Assembly: GCA_013003395.1 (NCBI GenBank)
Contig: JABDJC010000156.1
Coordinates: 1 to 34,567, forward strand
Source: Acidimicrobiia bacterium
Lineage (GTDB): Bacteria > Actinomycetota > Acidimicrobiia > Spongiisociales > UBA5794
Direction: 5' to 3'
DNA: 34,567 bases
The notes beneath the pieces were generated by a model. It saw nothing but the letters and a program-made list of their open reading frames with translations. It had not been told where the DNA came from and searched no databases. The translations under genes were made by a program, and so were the position numbers. The stretch's first letter is position 1. Every line of letters begins with the position of its first letter. Shown piece after piece: positions 1-7,260 of this stretch.

Positions 1-186
1 TGTTGGTTCGTCTCCGCCCTGACTGCCCACGTTTTCTCGTTTGGGTTGCCATGGCGACGCCAGCGTACACCGCCGACAGAAAAACGCGAAGCACCCTCCG
101 CGCGCAGCGCGCCACTGTTCGCGCGAACGTTGTCATGCCGGCGCGGGCGAGCGAAGCGAGTGTTGCGCACGGGGCGGAATGCGCGT

Positions 187-263
187 CTGTCCCCCTCGCG
201 AGCGCCAGCGAGTGTTGGGGGGACGCGGCCTCCTAGGCCGCAGGGGGGCATCACCGTACGAGA
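187..263. repeat. Hairpin-bearing direct repeat, copy A
   Basis: This 77-bp unit recurs almost identically at 391-468. It has an outer stem GTCCCCC (189-195) with GGGGGAC (218-224), an inner CTCGC/GCGAG pairing, and a second hairpin GCGGCC (225-230) with GGCCGC (236-241). It ends in a conserved tail GCATCACCGTACGAGA. The two copies differ mostly in the loop of the second hairpin, which leaves the stem intact. Confidence 0.85.
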
Positions 264-325
264 GCGCCCTCGATCGCCGCGTTCTGCGCTCGACCAACGC
301 GATTGACCGTCACCCGTTGTGCCCC

Positions 326-342
326 CACCGCACCTAGCGGTG
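326..342. repeat. Perfect stem-loop between the repeat copies
   Basis: CACCGC (326-331) pairs perfectly with GCGGTG (337-342) around the loop ACCTA. No T-run follows it, so it is not a canonical intrinsic terminator. Confidence 0.55.
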
Positions 343-344
343 CT

Positions 345-381
345 TCCTCCCCCAACCGTCTCCTCCGTCGACGGGGGAGGA
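345..381. repeat. GC-rich stem-loop between the repeat copies
   Basis: TCCTCCCCC (345-353) pairs with GGGGGAGGA (373-381), a 9-bp perfect stem over a 19-nt loop. An alternative stem, CTCCTCC (360-366) with GGAGGAG (376-382), competes for the same 3' arm. The run GAAAA follows on the plus strand. Confidence 0.5.
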
Positions 382-390
382 GAAAAGCAT

Positions 391-468
391 CTGTCCCCCT
401 CGCGAGCGCCAGCGAGTGTTGGGGGGACGGCGGCCGCCAGGCCGCAAGGGGGGCATCACCGTACGAGA
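391..468. repeat. Hairpin-bearing direct repeat, copy B
   Basis: Second copy of the unit at 187-263, in the same orientation. The outer stem is GTCCCCC (393-399) with GGGGGAC (422-428). The second hairpin is GCGGCC (430-435) with GGCCGC (440-445), and its loop is GCCA instead of TCCTA. The tail matches copy A. The two copies start 204 bp apart, too far and too few for a CRISPR array. Confidence 0.85.
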
Positions 469-522
469 AAGAAGCTTCTTGATCTGCGTCCTGTTCGGCC
501 GCTGATCACTCCGCATGTTGGA

Positions 523-554
523 GTCTTTTTGCTTCGTAGACGAAGCCAAAAAGA
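523..554 (-). terminator. Stem-loop just downstream of the RNase J gene
   Basis: GCTTCG-TAGA-CGAAGC (531-546) is a perfect 6-bp stem with a 4-nt loop. It is extended by TTTTT on one side and AAAAA on the other, with one unpaired C. It begins about 10 nt after the RNase J stop codon. The T-run lies inside the stem and not after it on either strand, so it is an atypical terminator. It could instead protect or process the 3' end of the mRNA. Confidence 0.4.
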
Positions 555-563
555 CGCTGCCTG

Positions 564-2192
564 CTACATCTCTACCACTACTGGGAAGACCACTGGTCTT
601 CTGCTGCTGCGCTTTTTGATTGCTCTTCCGGCTGAGCTGCGGACTTTGCGGCGGATCGTGTCCAGGTCTAGAGGTTTTTCTAGGGTGTCCAAACCGGCGA
701 TGACTGCTTCCCTTGCCCGCTTGTGGAGTTCCTCGGGATCGTCGCTCAGGCCGTGAGAGTCGACGTCCGGTCCAAACACGATCTCACCGGTTTGCACGTC
801 GATCCCGAGGGTCACGATCACCGCCCCGTCGTCAGCGAGATGGCGTCGGTCCCGCAACACGCCCTCGACGTCCCCGATGCCAGAACCATCGAGATAGACG
901 TAGCCGGCTGAGAGCGCCTTGCGCTCAACTCGCATCTTTCCGTCCTCGAGGACCACAACGTCACCGTCGAGACAGATCTCAACTTCGTCTACGCCCATTT
1001 GCTGGGCCAGTTCGGCGTTGGCGCGCAGGTGGCGATACTCACCATGCACCGGAACGAAGGCCTGCGGACGAATGACGTTGATGAACGTCTTGATCTCCTC
1101 CTGCGCCGCATGCCCCGAGACGTGCACCTGGGCGTTGCGGCCATGCCACACCCGCACGCCACGGCGCATCAAGTTGTTGATCACGCGCGACACGGCAGTT
1201 TCGTTGCCCGGGATGGGGGTTGCGGAGATGATGACGGTGTCGTCTGGCTCGAGGTGGATCGAACGGTGCTCCCCAGATGCCATCAGCGACAAGGCAGCGA
1301 ATGGCTCCCCCTGACTGCCCGTGCAGATGATTGCCGTCTGATTCGACGGCAGCTCGACGAGATCTTTCATCTCGACGTGCAGTCCTTTTGGAATGGTGAG
1401 CAGCCCGAGGTCTTGAGCCACCTCGGTGTTGCGAAGCATCGATCGGCCGAGGAAGGCGAACTTGCGCCCGGACGCTGCGACCGAGTTGATCGCCTGCTGG
1501 ACGCGGTGAATGTGCGAAGAGAAGCAGGCCAGGATCACTCGACCCTCTGCTCCTGCGACGAAGTCTCGCAACGGCTTTGCGAGCGACGCCTCCGACGGGA
1601 CGTAGCCGGGGATCTCGGCATTCGTGCTGTCTGCGAGCAGGAGGCGAACGCCTTGACGACCGAAGCCGGCGAAGGTCGGAAGATCGGTGGGAACACCGTC
1701 GATCGGCGTCGGATCGAGCTTGTAGTCACCCGAGTGAACGATCATGCCCTCCGGCGTGTCCAGCACGACGCCTGTTGCCTGCGGGACGCTATGACTGACG
1801 CGCACCAATGCGAATTTGAACGGTCCGACCTTCACCCATTCCAGGTCGTCGACATGATGCATGTCTGCCTCGACCCCGAGTTCTTCGACCCGCGATCGAG
1901 CGAATTCGATGGCCATCGGAGTCCCGTACACCGGGACGTTGACTTCGCGTAGGAAGTACGCAAGCGATCCGACGTGGTCCTCGTGGCCGTGGGTGAGGAT
2001 CACGCACTCGACGTCAGCTGCCCTCGCGATGATGTCCGAGAAGTCGGGGAACACGAGGTCGACGCCAAGCATGTCTTCCTCAGGGAACATGAGACCGCAG
2101 TCGATCATGGCGATGCGGCCACCGATCTCGACGATGGCGCAGTTACGGCCGATCTCACCGAGCCCGCCGAGAAATCCGACTTTGACGCTCAA
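564..2192 (-). CDS. rnj: Ribonuclease J (metallo-beta-lactamase/beta-CASP RNase)
   Basis: The 542-aa product is a cytoplasmic zinc-dependent ribonuclease of mRNA decay and rRNA maturation. The metallo-beta-lactamase signature HGHEDH is at residues 68-73, with later metal ligands in the HSVPQ and SGDYKLD segments. The beta-CASP region follows (SSHIHRVQQ, then SGHAAQEE), and PVHGEYRH lies near residue 385. Length and domain order (lactamase, beta-CASP, C-terminal domain) fit RNase J. The start is a TTG that overlaps the dapA stop as TTGA, so the two are probably translationally coupled; the FLGGLGEIGRN start of the family follows a few codons later. dapA-rnj adjacency is common in actinomycetes. 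A stem-loop follows the stop. Confidence 0.96.
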   Translation of the reverse strand: MSVKVGFLGGLGEIGRNCAIVEIGGRIAMIDCGLMFPEEDMLGVDLVFPDFSDIIARAADVECVILTHGHEDHVGSLAYFLREVNVPVYGTPMAIEFARSRVEELGVEADMHHVDDLEWVKVGPFKFALVRVSHSVPQATGVVLDTPEGMIVHSGDYKLDPTPIDGVPTDLPTFAGFGRQGVRLLLADSTNAEIPGYVPSEASLAKPLRDFVAGAEGRVILACFSSHIHRVQQAINSVAASGRKFAFLGRSMLRNTEVAQDLGLLTIPKGLHVEMKDLVELPSNQTAIICTGSQGEPFAALSLMASGEHRSIHLEPDDTVIISATPIPGNETAVSRVINNLMRRGVRVWHGRNAQVHVSGHAAQEEIKTFINVIRPQAFVPVHGEYRHLRANAELAQQMGVDEVEICLDGDVVVLEDGKMRVERKALSAGYVYLDGSGIGDVEGVLRDRRHLADDGAVIVTLGIDVQTGEIVFGPDVDSHGLSDDPEELHKRAREAVIAGLDTLEKPLDLDTIRRKVRSSAGRAIKKRSSRRPVVFPVVVEM

Positions 2193-3073
2193 GACTGTTG
2201 CACTTTCCCGAGCGCCTGCTCGACGGCGTCAACGGTCTCGTCACTCGCCGGGACCAGGGGCAATCGAGGCTCACCGACTCGCTCCCAGACACGTTCCAGT
2301 GCGCCCTTGAGCGGCATCGGGTTCGGCTCCACGAACAATGCGGTGTTCAGTGGCATCAGGAGGTCGTGTAACCGTTCGGCCTCTTCCCAGTCGCCCTTGG
2401 CGGCTGCGTCAACCATCCGGGCGATCCACGGTCCAGCGAGGTGGGCGGCCACAGACACAACGCCTATCGCTCCGACGCGCATGAGCGGCAGCGTCAACGA
2501 ATCCTGACCCGAATAGATCGCCATCGAGTCGCCGACGGCTTCAGCAGTCTTCGCGGTGAAGTCCACGTCTTCGACGGCGTCCTTCGTGGCGACGATGTTG
2601 GGATGAGCAGCCAGACGCTGCAGAGTCTCTACTTCGATCAATCGGGACGTCCTTCCAGGGATGTTGTAGACGAGCAACGGCAGTCCTGTGGAGTCCGCAA
2701 TCGCTGCGAAATGTCGAAACAGGCCCTCTTGAGGCGGCTTCGAATAGTACGGAGTGACGGCCATGATCCCGGCGCACCCGAGGTCTGCCGCACGCTTCGA
2801 CATCTCGACAGAGTGAGCGGTGTCGTACGTCCCGGTGCCGGCGACGACTTTGCCCCGCTCACCGACGGCTTCGACCACGGTCTTGAACAAGGCGACCTTC
2901 TCGTGATCACCAAGCGTCGGCGACTCACCGGTGGTACCGGCTACAACGATCCCGTCCGAACCGTTGTCGATGAGGAATCGTGCCAATCGCCACGCCTGGC
3001 CGTAGTCGAGTTCGCCCTCGGCAGTGAAGGGGGTGACCATCGCGGTGAGCACTTGCCCGAAAGGTGTCTCCAT
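2189..3073 (-). CDS. dapA: 4-hydroxy-tetrahydrodipicolinate synthase
   Basis: The 294-aa enzyme condenses pyruvate with aspartate semialdehyde in lysine and diaminopimelate synthesis. It is a single TIM barrel of normal length. Visible residues include GTTGES (46-51), which binds pyruvate; Tyr110 in TPYY; Tyr136 and Arg141 in YNIPGRT; and the Schiff-base Lys164 in ATKD. I chose ATG 3073 because the family N-terminus FGQVLTAMVTPF follows at once, and because TAGCTT lies 7 nt upstream as a leaderless -10. The open frame extends far upstream with no family sequence, antisense to the thioredoxin gene. It shares four bases with rnj. dapB lies 1.7 kb away on the same strand. Confidence 0.97.
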   Translation of the reverse strand: METPFGQVLTAMVTPFTAEGELDYGQAWRLARFLIDNGSDGIVVAGTTGESPTLGDHEKVALFKTVVEAVGERGKVVAGTGTYDTAHSVEMSKRAADLGCAGIMAVTPYYSKPPQEGLFRHFAAIADSTGLPLLVYNIPGRTSRLIEVETLQRLAAHPNIVATKDAVEDVDFTAKTAEAVGDSMAIYSGQDSLTLPLMRVGAIGVVSVAAHLAGPWIARMVDAAAKGDWEEAERLHDLLMPLNTALFVEPNPMPLKGALERVWERVGEPRLPLVPASDETVDAVEQALGKVQQS

Positions 3074-3080
3074 GAGCGTG

Positions 3081-3086
3081 AAGCTA
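3081..3086 (-). promoter_or_regulatory. -10 box of dapA (leaderless)
   Basis: TAGCTT on the minus strand, 7 nt before the dapA ATG, fits the TANNNT pattern repeated across this window. There is no Shine-Dalgarno sequence, so transcription probably starts at or next to the start codon. Confidence 0.55.
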
Positions 3087-3102
3087 GCAGCCCAACATTG
3101 GC

Positions 3103-3108
3103 TAACCT
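3103..3108 (+). promoter_or_regulatory. Putative -10 box of the thioredoxin-TPR gene
   Basis: TAACCT lies 10 nt before the ATG at 3119 in the 45-bp gap shared with divergent dapA. There is no clear Shine-Dalgarno sequence. The spacing implies a leader of only a few bases. Confidence 0.4.
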
Positions 3109-3118
3109 CGGCACCATC

Positions 3119-3961
3119 ATGAATTCTGGCAGTCACGTTCGCGACGTTTCCACCGAAGAGTTTCCAACTGCGGTCCTGCAACGGAGCCGAGAAGTCCCCG
3201 TTGTCGTTGACTTCTGGGCGGCGTGGTGCGGGCCGTGCAAGGTACTGGGACCCGTGCTCGAAAAGGTCGCCGAGGAAATGGGCGGTGCTTTCGAGCTCGT
3301 CAAGGTCGATGTGGATCAGAACCAGGAACTCGCCGCTTCGTTCGGCGTGCAAGGCATCCCATTCGTCATCGCTTTCCGAGACGGCGTACCGGTCGACCAG
3401 TTCACCGGTGCCCTGCCTGAAACGTCCGTGCGTACTTGGATCGACAACATCCTGCCGACCGCAACCGACGGCCAGGTCGACGAGGCACGTGGCGCCATCG
3501 TCGAAGGCGACACGGAGGCAGCCAAGCAGTTGCTCTGGAAGGTTCTCGACGAGGCTCCGGACCACCACGAAGCAGGCACCATCCTTGCCGGCCTTCTGAT
3601 ATCGGAAGGCAACCCAGAGGACGCGCTGATCTTGCTCGGCAAGCTCGCGCCGACTCCAGAAGTCGATCGTCTCCAAGCGGCAGCTCGACTCAATGCCGCA
3701 CAGTCCGGGGACGTGAACGAATTCAAGGCCGCGGTGGAAGCCGACCCGAACGACGCCCCCGCTCGACTGGTGCTTGCTCGGCACCTCGCCGGCAGAGGCG
3801 AGTTCGAACCGGCGCTCGACCACATGTTGTTGCTCGTGCGCAACCGCGACGAACACGCCGACGAGGCGCGTCTCGCGATGCTCGATGTGTTCGGCGTGTT
3901 GGGGAACGACCATCCGCTGACGCTCACCTATCGCAAACAGCTGGCGAGCGCGCTCTTCTAG
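3119..3961 (+). CDS. Thioredoxin-like protein with C-terminal TPR region (CnoX/YbbN type)
   Basis: The 280-aa cytoplasmic protein begins with a thioredoxin domain (about 1-115) with the active site WCGPC (36-40, both cysteines present) and the cis-Pro segment GIPFVIAF. It continues into a helical TPR-like region (about 120-275), with repeats such as EGDTEAAKQLLWKVLDEAPD and a typical HLAGRGEFEPAL helix. This architecture matches CnoX/YbbN, redox-linked holdases that protect client proteins. Having both cysteines suggests it can do disulphide chemistry. ATG 3119 was chosen because the thioredoxin fold starts there; the open frame extends upstream antisense to dapA. It diverges from dapA and converges with the TSUP transporter. 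Confidence 0.9.
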   Translation: MNSGSHVRDVSTEEFPTAVLQRSREVPVVVDFWAAWCGPCKVLGPVLEKVAEEMGGAFELVKVDVDQNQELAASFGVQGIPFVIAFRDGVPVDQFTGALPETSVRTWIDNILPTATDGQVDEARGAIVEGDTEAAKQLLWKVLDEAPDHHEAGTILAGLLISEGNPEDALILLGKLAPTPEVDRLQAAARLNAAQSGDVNEFKAAVEADPNDAPARLVLARHLAGRGEFEPALDHMLLLVRNRDEHADEARLAMLDVFGVLGNDHPLTLTYRKQLASALF

Positions 3962-3967
3962 AGAGAC

Positions 3968-4705
3968 TCAGAAGAAGAGCATTCGTATCGCAGCTCCGAC
4001 GGCTGCAACGACGAGAACCCACCGGACCCAGCCAGCTCCTTTGCGAACCGCCAGACGCGCCGATATCCACGCGCCGGTGGAGTTGCCTGCGGCCAACACC
4101 AAGCCGAGCCCGAAATCGACCTGACCGGCAAGGACGAACAATCCGAGCGCCACCGTCGTATACGAGAAGATGATCACGACTTTGGCCGCGTTGCCTGAAA
4201 CCAGATCGAGACCGGCTCCGAACACGAGTCCGGCGAGCAGCATGAATCCGACTCCGGCCTGCACGAATCCTCCGTAGAAGCCGATCGCAACGAATACGAC
4301 CGAGGTCCACGGCTGCTCGAGACGGGCGTGTTGCTCTGCCAACCACCGATTCGGATTGGCGAGGACCGAGGCTGCGATCATCACCAGCACGATCGCAAAC
4401 ACCCTTCGCATCGCTCCGGGTGACAGCAACGTGGCTGCCCACGCCCCCGCGGCGGCTCCGATGAAAGCCGCCGGTATCAGCGGCTTCACTGTGCCCCACG
4501 GCACCTTGCGGTCCTTTTCGAACCCGAGCGAAGCAACCAGGTTGGCGACGAAGATCGCGACTCGGTTGGTGCCGTTGGCGACGTTTGCGTTGACCAGCTC
4601 GGTCAAGACCGGCAGCGTGATGGCACTCCCGCCGCCTGCGACGGTGTTCACGAAGCCGGCGACCACACCGGCGAAATACAGCACGAGAGCGGAAGTTGCC
4701 GACAT
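3968..4705 (-). CDS. TauE/SafE (TSUP) family membrane transporter
   Basis: The 245-aa protein is almost entirely hydrophobic helices (about seven or eight). The family signature appears at the start as AGFVNTVAGGGSAITLP and is echoed in the second half by GFYGGFVQAGVGFMLLAG, the internal duplication typical of TSUP proteins. Family members export sulfite, sulfoacetate or other small organic anions, or import sulfur compounds; the substrate cannot be assigned here. The start has TAACGT 8 nt upstream. It lies between dapB and the thioredoxin gene, and its stop is 6 bp from the thioredoxin stop (convergent). Confidence 0.9.
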   Translation of the reverse strand: MSATSALVLYFAGVVAGFVNTVAGGGSAITLPVLTELVNANVANGTNRVAIFVANLVASLGFEKDRKVPWGTVKPLIPAAFIGAAAGAWAATLLSPGAMRRVFAIVLVMIAASVLANPNRWLAEQHARLEQPWTSVVFVAIGFYGGFVQAGVGFMLLAGLVFGAGLDLVSGNAAKVVIIFSYTTVALGLFVLAGQVDFGLGLVLAAGNSTGAWISARLAVRKGAGWVRWVLVVAAVGAAIRMLFF

Positions 4706-4713
4706 CGGTCGGC

Positions 4714-4719
4714 ACGTTA
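4714..4719 (-). promoter_or_regulatory. -10 box of the TSUP transporter (leaderless)
   Basis: TAACGT on the minus strand, 8 nt before the ATG at 4705. No Shine-Dalgarno sequence is visible. Confidence 0.5.
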
Positions 4720-4739
4720 CCGGCTCGCAGCCAAAGCCG

Positions 4740-5504
4740 TCACTTGTCGAACAGCAGTGCGTCCAATCCGACCGTGAGTGGTTCGGTGAGGGTCACCACG
4801 GACCGCACAGCGAGCAACACTCCTGGCAAGAACGCTTCTCGCGACGTCGTGTCATGTCGAATCGTCAACGTCTCGCCCTGCGCTCCGAAGATGACTTCTT
4901 GGTGCGCGACGAGTCCAGGGAGTCGCAGAGAATGCACAGGCACACCCGACACGGAGCCTCCGCGCGAGCCGGCCACAGACTCAATCGAAGTCACCGCTTC
5001 ATTTCGGGGGCCGAGGTGTTCGGCGACACGGTCGGCAGTGGCGAGCGCAGTGCCAGACGGAGCATCGACCTTCCGATCGTGATGCAGTTCGACGATCTCG
5101 GCTGCGCTGAAGTGGGGCGCAGCGAGGGCCGACAGCCGCATCATCAACACCGCCCCAATCGAGAAGTTCGGGACCACGAGGCAATTGGGCGGACCGCTCC
5201 CCCAAACACTCCGGAGCTCTTCAGTCTTGGCATCATCGAAGCCGCTGGTACCGACCACCGCATGGATGCCCAGCTCACGCCAGGATCGAACATTGTCGAT
5301 GACCACATCGGGACGGGTGAACTCGACCACGACGTCGGCGTCCGACAGCACACTGCGGTCGTCACTGATGTCGAGGCCAGCGAGCGACTCGCCAACTGCC
5401 GGCGGATCGAACAACGCCACCAGATCCAGGTCCGGCTGATCGCCGATGGCGGTGGCGACCGCTCGGCCCATCCGTCCAGCAGCCCCCGATATGCCTACTC
5501 GCAT
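4740..5504 (-). CDS. dapB: 4-hydroxy-tetrahydrodipicolinate reductase
   Basis: The 254-aa enzyme reduces the DapA product with NAD(P)H in lysine and diaminopimelate synthesis. The Rossmann motif GAAGRMG is at 7-13, VVGTSGF near 83-89, VPNFSIG near 111-117, and the substrate-binding signature ELHHDRKVDAPSGT at 139-152, with catalytic His141 and Lys145. Length is normal. Its ATG shares one base with the TGA of the M16 protease upstream (TGATG) and has no Shine-Dalgarno sequence, so it is probably translated by coupling. Confidence 0.97.
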   Translation of the reverse strand: MRVGISGAAGRMGRAVATAIGDQPDLDLVALFDPPAVGESLAGLDISDDRSVLSDADVVVEFTRPDVVIDNVRSWRELGIHAVVGTSGFDDAKTEELRSVWGSGPPNCLVVPNFSIGAVLMMRLSALAAPHFSAAEIVELHHDRKVDAPSGTALATADRVAEHLGPRNEAVTSIESVAGSRGGSVSGVPVHSLRLPGLVAHQEVIFGAQGETLTIRHDTTSREAFLPGVLLAVRSVVTLTEPLTVGLDALLFDK

Positions 5505-6757
5505 CAGACGACGAACTGCTCGAGCGCACTGGCCTCGAACGGACCGGTAGCACCGAGCACGTACGGTCCGGTGTAGGCCTCGCTCGCCACATCGAGGATG
5601 TCGTCGGCAGTGACCGCTTCGACCTTCGCAACGATCTCATCGACCGAGAGATGCTCCAGGCCAGTCAACTCATTGCGACCGAGCCTCGTCATCCGGCTGT
5701 TGGCATCTTCCACAGAAAGCGCCAGGCTTCCCTTCACGTGACCCTTGGACCGCACAAGCTCATCGGCGCCGATCGGTTCCGTGCGCATGCGGTCGAGCTC
5801 TTCGCGCACGATGTGGAGCACCTCGTCCGTCTGGCTGGGTGTCGTACCCACGTAGACCGCGAACGCCCCGGTGTCGGAAAACGGCATCCGGTAGCTGTGG
5901 ACGGCATAGGCCAGGCCACGCTTCTCGCGAATCTCACGGAACAGCCGAGAAGACATGCCACCACCGAGTACATGGTCGCCAACGCTGAACGCGAAACGGC
6001 GCTTGTCATCTCGCGCCAACCCCAGCCCACCGAAGACCAGGTGGGCCTGCTCGGTGTCGCGCTGAGTGAGCCCGACCGCTGCCGTTGACACCGACTCTCG
6101 GGTGGGTCGAGTGACATCGGAGTCGTTTCTCCAGGCGCCAAACCTCTCGGTCGCCATTTCGACAACTTCGTCGTGGCTCACGTTCCCGGTTACTGCGAAG
6201 ACTGCACTCTTTGGCGAATACCGGCGAGACCAGTATCCGTGGATCGTGTCGCGACTCATGTTGAGGATCGACTCGCGAGTGCCGAGGATCGGCGGCGACA
6301 GCGGATGATCGCGCCACAACGTCGAAGTGAACTGTTCGTACGCGCAATCCGTGGGATCGTCCTCGTTCATGTTGATCTCTTCGAGGACCACGTGGCGCTC
6401 GGAATCGATCTCGCTCTGACGGAAGGCGGGACGCTGGATCATCTCGGCGAGGATCTCCACGCCTGCAGGAAGATCTTCGTCGCGCATGCGGGCCCAGTAA
6501 CACGTGTACTCCTTCGAGGTGAAGGCGTTGTGCTGGGCGCCCATGCCGTCGAAACGGTCTGATATGTCCTTGGCGCTCCAGGTGTCTGAGCCTTTGAAGA
6601 GCAGGTGTTCGAGGAAGTGGCTACAGCCGGCCTCCGGTCCGTGTTCATCCCGACTACCGGTATCCACCCACACGCCCGCGGCGACAGATCGAACAGATGG
6701 CATGGACTCGCTGATGACCCTGAGGCCGTTTGGAAGTGTGGTGAGGTCGTAGTGCAT
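5504..6757 (-). CDS. M16 family zinc protease (mitochondrial-processing-peptidase-like)
   Basis: The 417-aa protein has the inverted zinc motif HFLEH (47-51: His47, Glu50, His51) and the third ligand Glu127 in LEEINM at the family spacing. The second half carries the usual M16 C-terminal domain (GGGMSSRLFREIREKRGLAY, with the substrate-contacting RGLAY). Length matches bacterial PreP/MPP-like peptidases, often found with pnp or dapB in actinomycetes. No signal peptide is visible, so it is probably cytoplasmic. The start has TATCAT 7 nt upstream. It forms a two-gene operon with dapB. Confidence 0.94.
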   Translation of the reverse strand: MHYDLTTLPNGLRVISESMPSVRSVAAGVWVDTGSRDEHGPEAGCSHFLEHLLFKGSDTWSAKDISDRFDGMGAQHNAFTSKEYTCYWARMRDEDLPAGVEILAEMIQRPAFRQSEIDSERHVVLEEINMNEDDPTDCAYEQFTSTLWRDHPLSPPILGTRESILNMSRDTIHGYWSRRYSPKSAVFAVTGNVSHDEVVEMATERFGAWRNDSDVTRPTRESVSTAAVGLTQRDTEQAHLVFGGLGLARDDKRRFAFSVGDHVLGGGMSSRLFREIREKRGLAYAVHSYRMPFSDTGAFAVYVGTTPSQTDEVLHIVREELDRMRTEPIGADELVRSKGHVKGSLALSVEDANSRMTRLGRNELTGLEHLSVDEIVAKVEAVTADDILDVASEAYTGPYVLGATGPFEASALEQFVV

Positions 6758-6764
6758 GGCAGCG

Positions 6765-6770
6765 ATGATA
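6765..6770 (-). promoter_or_regulatory. -10 box of the M16-dapB operon (leaderless)
   Basis: TATCAT on the minus strand, 7 nt before the ATG at 6757. It is one of the best matches to the -10 consensus in the window. Confidence 0.6.
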
Positions 6771-6805
6771 GGTCTACGGGTGGATCAATCGATCGCCTCG
6801 GCCCG

Positions 6806-7213
6806 TCAGTCGTCTGATGTCGGACGCCGGCGCAACTGCTTGATCTCACTGCGGTGCCGCTTGCTCTCCACACGTTTGCGTTTCGCCGACCGTTTCGGTC
6901 GCGTCGGACGCCGGACTCGCTGCGTCTTGAGGGCTTCGAGGAGCTTGTCCGCCAGGCGTCGCTTCGCCAACTGGCGATTGCGCCACTGCGAACGAGAATC
7001 GTCGACGCTGACCGTGACCTGTTCGCCAAGCGCGTCAACGAGAACCGACTTTGCCGGTGCCGGTATCGACGGGGACTCGGCGATGTCGAAGGTCATGTCG
7101 ACACGCGTCGCCGACCGGTTGGCATGCTGCCCGCCGGGACCTCCCGAGGTGCTGAATCGATAGTGCAGTTCCGATTCGGGGATGACTATTTCATCGTTCA
7201 CGTGAATATCCAC
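6806..7213 (-). CDS. arfB: ArfB-like peptidyl-tRNA hydrolase (ribosome rescue)
   Basis: The 135-aa protein has the class I release-factor catalytic loop SGGPGGQHANRSATRVD with GGQ at 27-29. It lacks the codon-recognition domain and ends in a very basic tail (RPKRSAKRKR, then KRHRSEIKQLRRR). This is the ArfB/ICT1 layout: the tail enters the empty mRNA channel and the GGQ releases the nascent chain from stalled ribosomes. The start is GTG 7213, with GAGAAT 7 nt upstream as a weak leaderless -10. It diverges from the vWA gene. The symbol is by family resemblance. Confidence 0.9.
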   Translation of the reverse strand: MDIHVNDEIVIPESELHYRFSTSGGPGGQHANRSATRVDMTFDIAESPSIPAPAKSVLVDALGEQVTVSVDDSRSQWRNRQLAKRRLADKLLEALKTQRVRRPTRPKRSAKRKRVESKRHRSEIKQLRRRPTSDD

Positions 7214-7260
7214 GTCGTCGATTCTCGCAGTCTTGCGCTCCGTGACAGAATGACTGGTTC

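Larger units (their letters stand above)
1..563. other. Non-coding, hairpin-rich region downstream of RNase J
   Basis: I find no convincing gene here. The short open frames overlap each other in several frames, have Arg/Pro/Ser-rich compositions typical of high-GC noise, and run through the inverted repeats. The stretch holds two copies of a ~77-bp repeat (187-263 and 391-468), several perfect stem-loops (326-342, 345-381) and a palindrome just after the RNase J stop (523-554). A diverged fragment of the repeat core may sit near 145-165. Whether the hairpins act in RNA or DNA cannot be told from sequence alone. Confidence 0.6.

Noticed and set aside
3-337. Short plus-strand frames at the left edge
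   Set aside because: They overlap in several frames, have noise-like composition and run through the hairpins.
187-468. Possible CRISPR array
   Set aside because: Only two units, 204 bp apart, with internal hairpins and no regular spacers.
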